From Chamaea fasciata (taxonomy: Eukaryota > Chordata > Aves > Passeriformes > Sylviidae): 64,000 bases of DNA. The stretch lies in NCBI GenBank assembly GCA_029207755.1, contig JARCOQ010000002.1, forward strand, positions 60,657,576 through 60,721,575, read 5' to 3'. Made by a program: the position numbers and the translations under genes. Every line of letters begins with the position of its first letter. Within the stretch, counting starts at the first letter, position 1. The notes under the pieces are model-generated. The model saw only the letters and a list, made by a program, of their open reading frames with translations, was not told the DNA's origin and ran no database searches. Below are positions 37,377-46,880 of the stretch, in pieces.

Positions 37377-38228
37377 TGGGGTGTCTCAGGAATGACCAAT
37401 TGGACTCCCCATTGGGACAGGGTGTCTCTCCCCCACAGGGGGGCCTTGTATTCAGCAACAAACGGACGGACACTAGCCACTTTTCTGTCAGGTCCCTCAA
37501 TTTGGATTACATTTTTTGAAATTTTTGCCAATGCGATTCGCTCAATGCCCTGAAGTTTGCCTGCTACAGGTTGCAATTCCCAATGTGCAGGCCACATGGT
37601 TTTTGGTAAAACGGTAACGTCCGCGGCGGTGTCTAGCACACCTTCCACATGGAGGGGCTCTGAGCCACAGGCTATGTTGCACACCACAGAGGGTCTATCT
37701 TCTCCCACCACTTCTGCCCAGTAGACTTCTGGTGATTTTCCTTCTGCTGTGATCTCTGCTGGAACAGGAATGGCCTGGGTAATAATTTGTCCCTCTGCCA
37801 GGTAATATGGTGGGTGCGTGCAACGTGCCAACAGCATCAAGCCTGTTATCTTTCCCTCAACAGTCATAGGAGCTATCTTGATCGGTAGGGGTGTGTGTGC
37901 TGTGTCCCCAATAACAAAATACTCACTGTCCAGTTCCATGTCATGAACCGTCAGGTCCTGTGAGGTTTTTGACATGTCCACTGTAACAAAAGTCCAATCA
38001 GTAGACCTGGAATAAAAACCTTTGGTAGTCACGAGACTTATTCGGCCTCGTGGCTGCCAAACCTTGTTAGTTGAGCATTTGGCATTTTTATTTTTTTCCA
38101 CCCCCACACCACGTGTCCCTTCCTCCCCCTTTTTTTTTTAAGAGAGAGGGTTTAGTTGGTGCAGGTCCCGCTATATTTTTATCTTTGCGCGTAAGGATAT
38201 TAACTGCGGGTACACGCTGAGAAATTAG
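37367..38228 (-). pseudogene. pro: ERV pro: protease with N-terminal dUTPase-like region
   Basis: Pro is read in the -1 frame from the gag end. The long open part covers 38107-37367. Residues of about 65-118 (LMLLARC, then YYLAEGQIITQAIPVP) look like a degenerate dUTPase domain, which betaretroviruses carry in pro. This part is uncertain. The aspartic protease follows: VLDTAADVTVLP at about 157-168, and near the C-terminus GRDTL. The catalytic triplet reads Asp159-Thr-Ala instead of the usual Asp-Thr/Ser-Gly. The N-terminal 40 codons are in a different frame, and the change coincides with a ten-A run on the minus strand (38130-38139), so a slippage indel is likely. The frame ends at a TGA directly after the pro-pol frameshift site. 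Confidence 0.85.
37370..37376 (-). promoter_or_regulatory. Pro-pol -1 ribosomal frameshift heptamer GGATTTT
   Basis: In the pro frame the codons are GAT TTT TGA, so the heptamer G GAT TTT sits immediately before the stop at 37367-37369. The pol frame opens exactly one base back. This resembles the pro-pol site of betaretroviruses. A downstream pseudoknot was not evaluated. Confidence 0.8.
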
Positions 38229-38234
38229 TTTTTT
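38228..38234 (-). promoter_or_regulatory. Gag-pro -1 ribosomal frameshift heptamer AAAAAAC
   Basis: In the gag frame the codons are CAA AAA AAC TAA, giving the classical slippery sequence A AAA AAC directly before the gag stop. The -1 frame is open for about 30 codons and leads towards pro. Confidence 0.85.
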
Positions 38235-39183
38235 TGTTTGTTGGACTTCTTCTGTTTCTGATTTTGCGGACAGGCTCTGGCAAAGTGTCCTGGCTTTTTG
38301 CAGCGAAGGCAGATGATGTTCTGCAGCTGTTCTGGTGACATTGGTTGCCTCTTCGGTCCTGGTGTCGCTGCTGCTGCCGACCTTGGCTGTGCCAGTCCTG
38401 TATTCTTTTCAGGTGCCTGGAAAAGTTCTGCTTTTCTGGTACAGGCTTCTATCATTTGTGCTAGGCTGGGCGATGGTTCGAGAGGAAGGCTGAGAATAAT
38501 TCTACTACAGGTCTCATTGGCATTCCTCTGAGCCATCTCTTTTATCAATTCTGTCTGCACCAGTGGGTCTTGCACCTGTCTTTCCATCTGTGTCCTTAGT
38601 CGATCGACGAACTGCAAAAATGACTCCGAAGAAGACTGAATTACATTAACTTAACTACCTTTTATTTCAGTTGTTGGTAATTGGTAAAATGTTTTCACTG
38701 TGGCCTTACATATCTTATCTAAAATTGACTTGGGTAATAATCTGGCATGTTGTTCTGGGGAGTAATAAACATCCTCACCACAGAGATGATCATAAATTAT
38801 ATCATAGCCATCATTGTCTTTAGTTTCACCAGGTGTTTGGTAGATCTCTTGTAATACTATAGACAATGACTTTTTCCACATCCTTTCGTATAAAATATAT
38901 TCTGTGGATGTTAACAAGCATCTGAATAAATCTTTTATGTCAGCTGGTACCATTTCATTAGCATTTAAAGTAGCCTTCATAATTTCTTTAAAAATTTCAC
39001 TGTTTCTCCCAAATTCTCTCTGTAATTTGCAAATATCTTTTTAATCTTGGTAGGATAATAGCTGATAAGTTCTCTTAATATTTTTTCTTCCAATATAACA
39101 AACTGGGGTAACAGAATGGATGCTTTCGTTCCTGTTGGTCTGAGTTGTTAAAATTTCCTTTTCAGCTCTTTCAGTGTCTAGGG

Positions 39184-39430
39184 AAGCAGGAAGTATCTGC
39201 TCCCCCACCCCCTGGGGTCTGGCAAAGGGCTGCCTCCCTCCCCCATCCTGGGACCTGAGGGAAGGATGTTTTTGTGCCTCCGCTGCGAGGGATATCCCCT
39301 CCCCCCCGGGGCTTCAAGCTGGGAAGGGTCCGCCCCCATCCCCACCAGGGCTCGGGGCTGCAAGGGGCCCACCTCTCTCCCCCCTGCGAGTGCCGGCCAG
39401 AAAGGGCCCGCCCCCGTTGCTGTGGTGACT
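39184..39430 (-). repeat. GC-rich degenerate tandem repeat within gag
   Basis: Five or so diverged units, most about 39 bp, share a GGG-rich block followed by a C-rich block (for example GGAAGGGTCCGCCCCC, CAAGGGGCCCACC, GAAAGGGCCCGCCCCC on the plus strand). A 39-bp period would add 13 codons per unit without shifting the frame. It codes for a Gly/Pro/Arg/Trp-rich stretch between matrix and capsid. CpG sites are frequent, unlike in the host flanks. Confidence 0.65.
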
Positions 39431-40010
39431 CGGGGGGAGGGGTGGGACTGTGGAAGGGGGGTTGGGAAAGGTCAGGAGAAGGAATGTAGGGGTTAGTCGG
39501 GAGATATGGGGTGAGATCCGGATATAGGGGAGACAAAGGAAGGTGGGGAAAGTTCGTAAACATGTGGCCTCCGCCATTTTCACTGTCTGTGTGTTTGTGT
39601 GGGTAAGTCAGCAGTTTAGTGCTGACCTCATCTATACTTTTATCCTTGTCAGGAACACAGGCATTAGAAAAAAGGCAAGAGTTATTTGGAGAGTTTATCT
39701 GTGGCTGCCTGCTTTGGTCTTGTTCTTTAGCTTCTAACAGAATTTTACGCGCTTGCAAAAATAAATGAACAAATAGAGCAGCTTTTTGATCACCATTTTC
39801 AATTTTTAAAGTTCATATTTGTCCAATTTTATCCCAAAATGAAACGGAATTTAAATCTTGCAAATCATAGTCAGGAATTTCAGCTGACAGCCAGCAGACA
39901 AACTGTTTTAGTAACTTCTTAGGAATTTTTTCATTAATTAAAATATTTTTAAGCTGTTTTAATACACTCTTTTGGTGAACAGATAGTAATATGCCCATTT
40001 TTGTGATGTT

Positions 40011-40647
40011 TTAAGAGCTATCTATCCAATATCTACCTTCGGACGTGAAAAAACCACATGTACGATTATTGTCCACATCCGGCTCGGAGGCCGGGAGCGG
40101 CGGGCTTCTCACGGGGTTGGGAGGGCCTAAGTTTCCAGCTCTTGCTGGCTCTGGGGCACTCGGGGGATGGTCCTGTCGGCGTAGCCTGGCTTCTGGGACC
40201 CGGCCCGTGCCATATTCAGCCCTAAAACGCGGGCTGTGCCGACCGAGGTGGCCCCACACGCGGCAGGCATCTGGCAGCAAAATAAAATGAAAAAAAAAAA
40301 TCAAACCACGTTTTACGCTGTGTCTCCGCTTGGTCCTAGCTCCCGCAGAGAACACGGTTTCCACAACCACTGCGAGAACCCCTCCCCCAGCTAGGGGCTA
40401 TTCCGGATTAACCTTCACAGAAAGGGATCTCACCTATATTGTGGACCGTGTCCAGTCGTGTGAAGCGTCAAAAGTCCCTGTCCCAGGTCGATTTGCATAG
40501 GGCTCATTCAAATTTGCTGACCCCATCCCCCACCCCACAGCTGTGCAAAAAACAACTGCTAGTTGTGAGGGCAGTTGACTTACTCTGTAGCTTTTAGAGA
40601 CCTTTTAACGGGTCTCCAGCTATGCGTGGGCTTTTAATATTTGCTAA
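40011..40647 (-). other. Long untranslated leader of the provirus
   Basis: About 640 bp lie between the primer-binding site and the gag ATG. The middle part (about 40080-40340) is GC- and CpG-rich and has an A run near 40290. It probably contains packaging and splice-donor signals, but I cannot place them. A 119-codon frame here lacks any ATG and is not called as a gene. Confidence 0.6.
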
Positions 40648-40665
40648 ACCACACGTTGGGCACCA
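40648..40665 (-). other. Primer-binding site, Lys-tRNA type
   Basis: Two bases inside the 5' LTR, the minus strand reads TGGTGCCCAACGTGTGGT. The TGGYGCCCAACGTG core is complementary to the 3' end of the lysine tRNA (Lys-1,2) used by many betaretroviruses and ERVK elements. Confidence 0.85.
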
Positions 40666-40667
40666 AC

Positions 40668-40967
40668 TGATAATATTCCCCCCGCAGCCCCCCCCAGGGC
40701 TAGCTCTGAAGAGGCTTTGGAAGAATATCTCCGATGGGACAGGACAAAAGATCCAAAAGAGGCTCTTACCCCCAGATTATTCCAAGGCGTTTATTCCTCA
40801 AAGGGGCCCAGGGGCATCAAGAAAGAGAACAAAGAAAATACAGCGGTCTTATCTAGTCTCCTATTTTGGGAGGGTCCTGGCATTCAGCCAGTTAGGTATG
40901 GACATGTAAGGAGGAAATTCCAGAAGGGTCAAAAGGCGAAAGACCATTCCCCTAAATGGTTACAACA
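40668..40967 (-). repeat. 5' LTR of the provirus (300 bp)
   Basis: It is nearly identical to the 3' LTR at 32885-33182, with the same TG...CA ends. AATAAA on the minus strand lies at 40790-40795. No strong canonical TATA box was found; a CTAGATAAGA block on the minus strand upstream of the poly(A) signal is the nearest candidate. Confidence 0.95.
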
Positions 40968-40973
40968 AATGGG
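40968..40973. repeat. 6-bp target-site duplication, right copy (AATGGG)
   Basis: Exact match to 32879-32884 on the other side of the provirus. Confidence 0.95.
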
Positions 40974-41919
40974 CATGATAATCTTCATAGGTAAAATTAT
41001 GTGCGAGGTTACTTCTGAAGCAGCAAAAAGATAGGGAAAGAACCAGCTCAAAAGTCACCTCACATGTGTGATTATTCATAGTAGTCACAATAATGTTGCT
41101 TGCTTCTAAATTTAGCACTTTTTTTGCATGCCACATTTTTTAAACTTAGCATTCAAACCCCTCAATTTTAACAAGATATATTTCTTTACACAGACAAATA
41201 GGAAGGATGAAGCAGTGAGGAAATCAAGGCTAAGAACCAGCACCTTACTGACAGTATGTTGTACAGTGGCTCATAAGACAATTGGGGTTTGACATTGATG
41301 GAAAAGCCATGTCATGGCAGGAAAACTCTGAAGGCTTGTAAGGAAAAAGTTGTCATTATTTCAGGGAATTATGCAAATACTTTTACTCTACTAAATCAGA
41401 GCTAGTACCTGTGCATAATGGGGTGTTTTGAGAAGTCAAAAATTGAAGCTGCCTTTACAAATGTTTTGAGAGACATGAAAACTTGCAGGAAAACTCCTCA
41501 ACAAGCGCATGCGGAGAGCTAAGACATACATGACTGATAATAACAAAAAAGTGAATCAGGAGATAATATGGACCCTATCTAAATTAATGGAGGAAACTAA
41601 GTAGTCTGATACTAGTAGATTATAGTCTGAGTAGTCAGACTATAGTCCCAGTTGATGGAGATTTAAAAAAAGGAAAGAAACTCTTGGAGAAGCTAAAGTT
41701 TCTGTTGATGGTAGAGACAACTTGGGCTGGGAATTTAAAGGCAGTGCAATTGTCTGACTCTTTTACATTTCACTAATTGTGTAGCAACAAGAAAAGAGTC
41801 ATATAGTATATAGCTTTGAAAAGCCCAACCCAACAGAAAAATGACAGCCAAACCTATACTCTTTCCATTCCAGCATAAAATGTCTGGTTTTGTAGACCTG
41901 TTTTGGATTCTGCATGCTA
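40974..41919. other. Unannotated stretch
   Basis: AT-rich host DNA. It contains a short perfect hairpin at 41621-41644. No gene recognised. Confidence 0.45.
41621..41644. repeat. Perfect 10-bp inverted repeat with 4-base loop
   Basis: TATAGTCTGA, loop GTAG, TCAGACTATA. Related AGTCTGA/GTAGTC phrases repeat just upstream (about 41601-41608). Function unknown; probably a local template-switch product. Confidence 0.85.
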
Positions 41920-43010
41920 TTCTTATAATTCAGTTCTATGACAGAACTACAGAAAATGAAGATTAAAAGGCATGATGACCTGATTTATTTCAACATCCTT
42001 CTCAAATCAAAACTAGATTCAAAGTTTGATTAAGGTACCTGTGAACTTTTCCAAAGGAATTTTTTAAATTTCCAAGAACAATCCACATGTCTGAATATGT
42101 TGTTCCTCTCACTGTGATTTTTTTCCCACTATGCGATAAGAATTTCTTTTATTGCAGCCTGTTGCTTCCACTGTGAAAACCTGAAGTAAGCCTCTATTGT
42201 CTCCATAATCACTTTGTTAGGTAGGGGAAGGCTGCAATAGTATTTTTCCTAGTTTCCCTTCTCAAAGTTAAACAATCCAAATTTCTTCAGCCTTTCCTTG
42301 TACATGATTTGGTCTGGAGCCCTCACTGCATTAATGGTATACTTTTAGGCTTTCTCCAGTTTGACAATATCTAAATCGCATAGGGAAGCTGAAACCTTGA
42401 GGCAGCGTTACAAACGCAACTTCACTGTGCTTTAGGAGAGGTGACTTATCAGTTCTCTCAACCTATTTGCATTAAGTTTTTAATAGTCATTTGGCCCTCA
42501 GTTCCTTTCTGCAAAAATCTGCTACCAACCTGCACTGATGTCAGGGAATTCTCTCTCTGAGCAGCAAGATTTCACATTTATCTTGGCTGGAATTCATGAT
42601 GCTTCTGTTAACTCAATCCTCCATCTTTTTGAGGTACCTCTGGATGGCAGCCCTGATATCCAGCACACTAGCCATTTCCCCTAGTTTGGCTTTGTTCACA
42701 GATGTAACGATGATGTATTTTGTCCCATACTTCAAACTGTTTATGCAGAAATTAAACAGCGTTAGTTCCAGTACTTACCCAAGCATGACATTCATGGCTC
42801 ACTACCAGTTAAGACTTCAAATCCATGATCTCTGTCCTTTGAATGCAGGGTCAAAGAGTAGTTCTGTGAGTTTTTCATTCGCCTTGTAGTCCACCCATCC
42901 AGTCTTTATTACTTCAGTTTTACTAGGTTATTGTGTCAAAACTTTAGAAAAGTCAAGGTAAATTATACACACTACTTCCTTTAGGTAGTCATTTTATCAC
43001 AAAAAGAAAG
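41920..43010 (-). repeat. Long, decayed CR1 LINE, minus strand
   Basis: The left end reads as a decayed CR1 3' terminus (TTCTATGACAGAACTACAGA, then GCATGATGACCTGATTT). Further right come the typical antisense blocks: CTTCAGCCTTTCCTTGTA, GGAGCCCTCACTGCAT, TTCACATTTATCTTGGCTGG, CCCCTAGTTTGGCTTTGTTC and GTCAAAACTTTAGAAAAGTC. Similarity seems to extend weakly to about 43680 (CCTTCTTTGAAGACAAGAAC near 43599). No intact frame survives; the 97-codon open frame on the plus strand is antisense to it. Confidence 0.8.
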
Positions 43011-44146
43011 AAAGCAGGATTTACCATTCCTCACTATTTCTCACTTTTCCTTTGTATCTTCTCCAAGGATTTACCTTGTTCTTTTCCCTATGACTGGCAT
43101 AAATCTGAATTGTCTGTTAGATCAGATGGCTTAAAATCCGAAAAGGAATTTCTTATTAGATAAGTTTGAAGACTGCTTTCCTGACATAGGTGGAATTATC
43201 AAGCTGTACATCACAGAAAACCAGGAAATTTTACATGGTAATTTTATACTGGCATAACTGGTGACACAATGTTAACATTCTCTTAGCCTGAGAGAAAATA
43301 TCAGTCCTCATAACCAGCTGCTTCAAGTAGCCCTCCTCAAAACAACCTAGGGAACACCTTTGACACTACAATTAGGATGGTAACAGAATCATAAGTCAAC
43401 AAGAAATAGCTAACACTCCATCTGAACAATCTCATATTGCATTTGACTTTCTCTCAGGCCTTAACATTGACATCAAGAGGAACCCTGGCAGCATGTATTC
43501 CGTTTGGTTTCACAACAGATATTCAGGTGCATTTCAACTTTTTCTTTACTGGTTTATTTTAGCATCTTACGACTTTCTGTACCATAGGAACCTGACCTGT
43601 CCTTCTTTGAAGACAAGAACAACAGGGATCATTATGTAAAAGTATGCCTGAATAGCTGCAGAACAGGAAAGCACATTTTCTTTGCTTCTTTAACTGTGAT
43701 AATCTCCCGAAAGGGCTGGAAACACAACTGGAAACTGTGTTTCAGAAGCTTACTATTAATACATGTGAACTGGTGTCATGGTTTTTGTTCTGTTTGAAAA
43801 GAGTATCTTTATGTTTTTTTGTGAAGGTGGTATAAGATCTTTACACTAACAGCCTGCAAAACAATTTTTTAAAGTCTATTGGTATGAAAGCACTGACACT
43901 CAATTTACCTGCATGCCTCAGAAAGGAAACAGTTGCAGATCTTGAAATAGTGCAAATCTCTTCAGGTCACCACCTGTTCTTTATGAAGTTCTCTCAACAT
44001 GCTATGCATTTAAAGATTCCTAATCATGCAGTACTTTGTATTTTGGAAGAAATCATTATGGTGGATGGCAATATAGTTCTAAAAGATGCATAAGGAAACA
44101 TGCTTGTGAAAAAGATAGAAATGTAGGTCAGGACATTTCTCAGAAG

Positions 44147-44190
<44 letters not shown>

Positions 44191-45099
44191 AACTATTAAA
44201 AATGTTAAAAATAATTCTGACAATCAGATATGGCTTTTTCTCTTAGGCTGCTTTGCTATTATTTTTGACATATCTCATTTTGAAATGCCAGTGACCCTTC
44301 CTGCAACATTAATAGTTTGGACTCCAAACTTAGAACAATCCACCTTTAGAAAAAGAGTGCTAACATTTTAATTACAACACAATTGTCAGCTCCTTTTGTG
44401 TCCCATTGTAAATTCTTCAGGCAGAAATTTGTTACTGGAGCTGTAGTGTTAAATGTTATCTGGTTGAAGATAAAACACTTGCACATAATTTTCAGTACCA
44501 CTAGAATAGCCCAAAAGAAAAAAAATATAAACTTTTGATACTCAACTGTTTTTTCTTTCTTTCTTTCTTTTTTTTTTTTTTTTTTTCTGACGAAGGAAAG
44601 ATTTTATAAAAAGAGGTAATACAGTCCTAATTAGAAGAAATACATAAAAATGTTTTGAACAAAAGTCTTATTTGAGCCACCAGTAAAAAATATTTAATCC
44701 AAATCTTCACTTTTAAAACAAGTAGTATAAAAAAAGCTAGCAATTTTTTGAAAGGTACACTTAGGACTACTCTCTGATTGCAAGAACTTCAGGTTTTGAG
44801 TCAGGGGACAATTTTTTGCTAATCCATTGCAAATTAGCTTAAGGATATCCTGTCAGAAACATATTTCTGAAAAAACCCCAAAACCTGACTTTAGTGTGGA
44901 CAAAGTCAGCAGAAATGCCTGCTAAACTCTCCAAAATTTTGTTTGCATTAAGTATTCTTAAAACTATGGCAAAGGACAGAAATTCTGTTCAGATTTTTAG
45001 TAACTGACGATTAACTAACCATGTAGGAGACTCACTGGGAGAACTACAGTTTTATATAAAAGGTCCTGGGTTCCTGGTGGACAATGTGTTGAACATGTA
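43011..45099. other. Unannotated stretch, possibly with more CR1 at its left end
   Basis: The first 650 bp may be further decayed CR1. The rest is AT-rich with a 40-T run at 44149-44188 and a CTTT/T-rich tract near 44555-44586. No gene seen. Confidence 0.4.
44149..44188. repeat. Uninterrupted 40-T homopolymer
   Basis: Forty consecutive T. No retroposon body was recognised beside it. Confidence 0.9.
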
Positions 45100-45563
45100 T
45101 CAGTAGAGCAGCCTTGCATCAAAGAAGGCCGATGACATATTGCACTGTGTTACCAAGAATGCAGCCATCAGGTCCAAGGTAATGGTTCTTCCACTCTGTC
45201 TGGCAATTGTGAGGTCACATCTGGACTGCTGCATCCCAATTTGAGGTCTCCATGGAACGAAGACTTTGGAAGGGGGTGCAGGTGAGAGGAGACGGTTAGA
45301 AAATTTGGTTTGTTCATCTTTGAAAGAATAAGGCTTTTTGTCTGCATCTGATTAGAGGATACAAAGATGGAGCCAGATTCCCTAGATACACACAATGAAG
45401 GTGTTGGAAACATGCTGGAAGGTGGGAAGGTCTGAGTCACTATAAGGTTGTTGAACACAAGAAAAAGTTACCCAAAGAGTTTGTGGAGTGTCCATTCTTG
45501 GAGACATTCAAAAGTTGATTGAAAGAGTTCTTGAACAATTTAATATAATTAGACCATTAACCT
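45100..45563 (+). repeat. CR1 LINE 3' region, sense, left half of a split copy
   Basis: Follows the sense CR1 3' part: an AGCCTTGCATCA start, GTGAGGTCACATCTGGACTG, GATACAAAGATGGAGCCAG, GTTACCCAAAGAGTTTGTGG and TTGGAGACATTCAAAAGTTG. It breaks off at the LTR at 45564 and continues at 46265. Confidence 0.85.
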
Positions 45564-46264
45564 TGTCCTGGGGTGATATTGTGAGGTTTGTATCCCCAGT
45601 CGTCTGTTGGGTCTGGGAGCAGGGGGAAGGGAGAGGTGAGCGGTTTGTTTTCAGAAACTTTCCTCCGCCAACTGGCCTTGAGGGTCAGATTCAGCAACAC
45701 ACAGTGAGGGACAGAGAGATCTTCTTTATTTTCTTCATGTTTTTTTTTTTTGCTCTCAGTAGTTTGTTAGCTAGTTAGTGAATAGCTAGCAATGGGGGAG
45801 AAGCTTTGCTTTTTTTTTTTCTTCACCTCTTGGTTTTTTGGGTTTTTTTTCCCTTTTTTATTTTCTGGGGGTTTTTTTCTTCCTTTTTTTTTTTTTTTTT
45901 TTTCCTTCTCTTGGAACTGTTACAATCTCTCTGGACTGTGGACCTGGGGGAGCGCCATGGGGGGCTGGCACCTGGAACCTACCAAGATCCATCCTGCGCA
46001 GTTTCCCAGTGTCAGAGGGACTGAGACAGAGCAACCACCTCCAGGAAGGACTTCTTTTCCAAATCTGTCATCTCTCCAGAGCGGCACAAAGTTCTTGTCA
46101 TTGGGTATTGTCCAATTTATTGTACTGGGGAGTGCTTTGCCTGTTTAATAAACAGGGTTCTTTCCACTTCTCTCTGAGAAGTTGTTTTTTTTCCGAACTG
46201 GTTGGGGGATGGAAGGAAGGGCCCCTTAGGAGTTTTCCTCCCAAATCTGCCTTAAACCTCTACA
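45564..46264 (+). mobile_element. Solo LTR (701 bp) inserted in a CR1, 4-bp target duplication ACCT
   Basis: Starts TGTCCTGGGGTGATATT and ends CCTTAAACCTCTACA. ACCT precedes it (45560-45563) and follows it (46265-46268). AATAAA lies at 46147-46152, close to the 3' end, confirming plus orientation. Long T-rich tracts at about 45740-45903 have expanded inside it. A 4-bp duplication is typical of gammaretrovirus-like (ERV1) integration. Three overlapping open frames across the T-rich part are phenylalanine-rich artefacts. Confidence 0.82.
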
Positions 46265-46342
46265 ACCTGCATTTCAAAAGAAGGGATGACTATGTGTCCT
46301 CTGGATTTTCCTTTCAACATGTATATTTCTGTGATTTGGTTG
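46265..46342 (+). repeat. CR1 LINE 3' end, right half of the split copy
   Basis: Carries GACTATGTGTCCTCTGGA, TTTCAACATGTA and TTTCTGTGATTTGG, a decayed CR1 3' terminus. This completes the copy interrupted at 45563. Confidence 0.7.
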
Positions 46343-46378
46343 TTAACCTTATGTGGGAGTATAGCAGCCACTTTCCAT

Positions 46379-46880
46379 GGAATCATAGAATTGTAGAGCA
46401 CCCCAGGTTGGAAGGGACCTCAACAGCTCATCTGGTTCAACCTTTCGTGTGAACTGGAATTTAGATGAGATTACCTAGGCACCCCATGCAACTGCATGCT
46501 GAAACTCTCCAGTAATGAGATAACTACAATGCCTCTGAGGAGGTGGTTCCTGGGGATTGAGAGTTCCTGTTGTAAAAAATTCCTTTCTTATATCAAAATT
46601 GAATCTCTCTGCAACTTGTAGTGCTGTCCCTTGTCTTCTCTATGGGGCTTCTTATGATGAGAGAGAATGATCTTTCTCTTTGTAGCTGACCCTAAATACT
46701 GGAGTACTTTAAGTCTTCTCCAGCCTTTGCTCCTCCAGGGAGAAGAGAACCAACTCTTTCAAGTTGTTCTCAGAGAGCAGATTCTCCAGACTTCTAATCA
46801 CTCATGCTGTCCCATTCTCAAATACCATAGAAGTAGTTTCATACACCTCATCAAAGATGATGTAGTATTTGGACTCCCAT
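46379..46880 (-). repeat. CR1 LINE 3' region, minus strand
   Basis: Begins with a well-preserved reverse-complement CR1 terminus (GGAATCATAGAATTGTAGAG, CCAGGTTGGAAGGGACCTCA). It continues with TTCCTTTCTTATATC, GTGCTGTCCCTTGTCTTCT and TCTTCTCCAGCCTTTGCTCC. The better-preserved end suggests a younger or different CR1 subfamily than the copy at 41.9 kb. Confidence 0.85.

Larger units (their letters stand above)
38225..39998 (-). pseudogene. gag: ERV gag: matrix, proline-rich region, capsid, nucleocapsid
   Basis: Starts at ATG 39998 with Met-Gly, a myristoylation-type N-terminus of a matrix domain. A TGA at 39813-39815 interrupts matrix, and homology continues in the same frame. The proline-rich part follows, with an LYPDL late-domain-like motif, then a GC-rich repeat region that ends in stops near 39171. 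Capsid resumes in another frame and carries TAA stops at 39041-39043 and 38651-38653. The major homology region (QSSSESFLQFVDRL) lies just after the last stop. Nucleocapsid has a single Cys knuckle of the form C-X2-C-X4-H-X4-C (CLRCKKPGHFARAC) and a basic tail. Gag ends at TAA 38225-38227. It therefore has at least three premature stops and one frameshift. Confidence 0.88.
32885..40967 (-). mobile_element. Class II (ERVK/beta-like) endogenous retrovirus, full-length but defective
   Basis: The provirus is about 8.08 kb, in minus orientation. From its 5' end (right) it has LTR, primer-binding site, leader, gag, pro, pol, env, polypurine tract and LTR. An exact AATGGG duplication flanks it. Class II assignment rests on four things: the Lys-type primer site, the separate pro frame joined by two -1 frameshift sites, a YMDD polymerase with class II flanking motifs, and the 6-bp duplication. 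Every gene carries stops or frameshifts. By hand alignment the two LTRs differ at about 11 of 298 positions plus a 2-bp indel, roughly 3.7%. At an assumed avian neutral rate near 2e-9 per site per year this would be on the order of 9 million years. The rate is an assumption, so the age is only a guide. Confidence 0.95.

Noticed and set aside
40011..40370. 119-codon frame in the proviral leader, in the same frame as gag
   Set aside because: It contains no ATG. A stop lies 12 bases before the gag start, and it is low in recognisable content. A glycosylated-Gag-like extension is not supported.
42596..42889. 97-codon plus-strand frame
   Set aside because: Antisense to a CR1 element; no independent support.
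45792..46452. Overlapping open frames of 118-204 codons
   Set aside because: They run through T-rich expansions within an LTR and into a CR1; the phenylalanine-rich sequence is an artefact.
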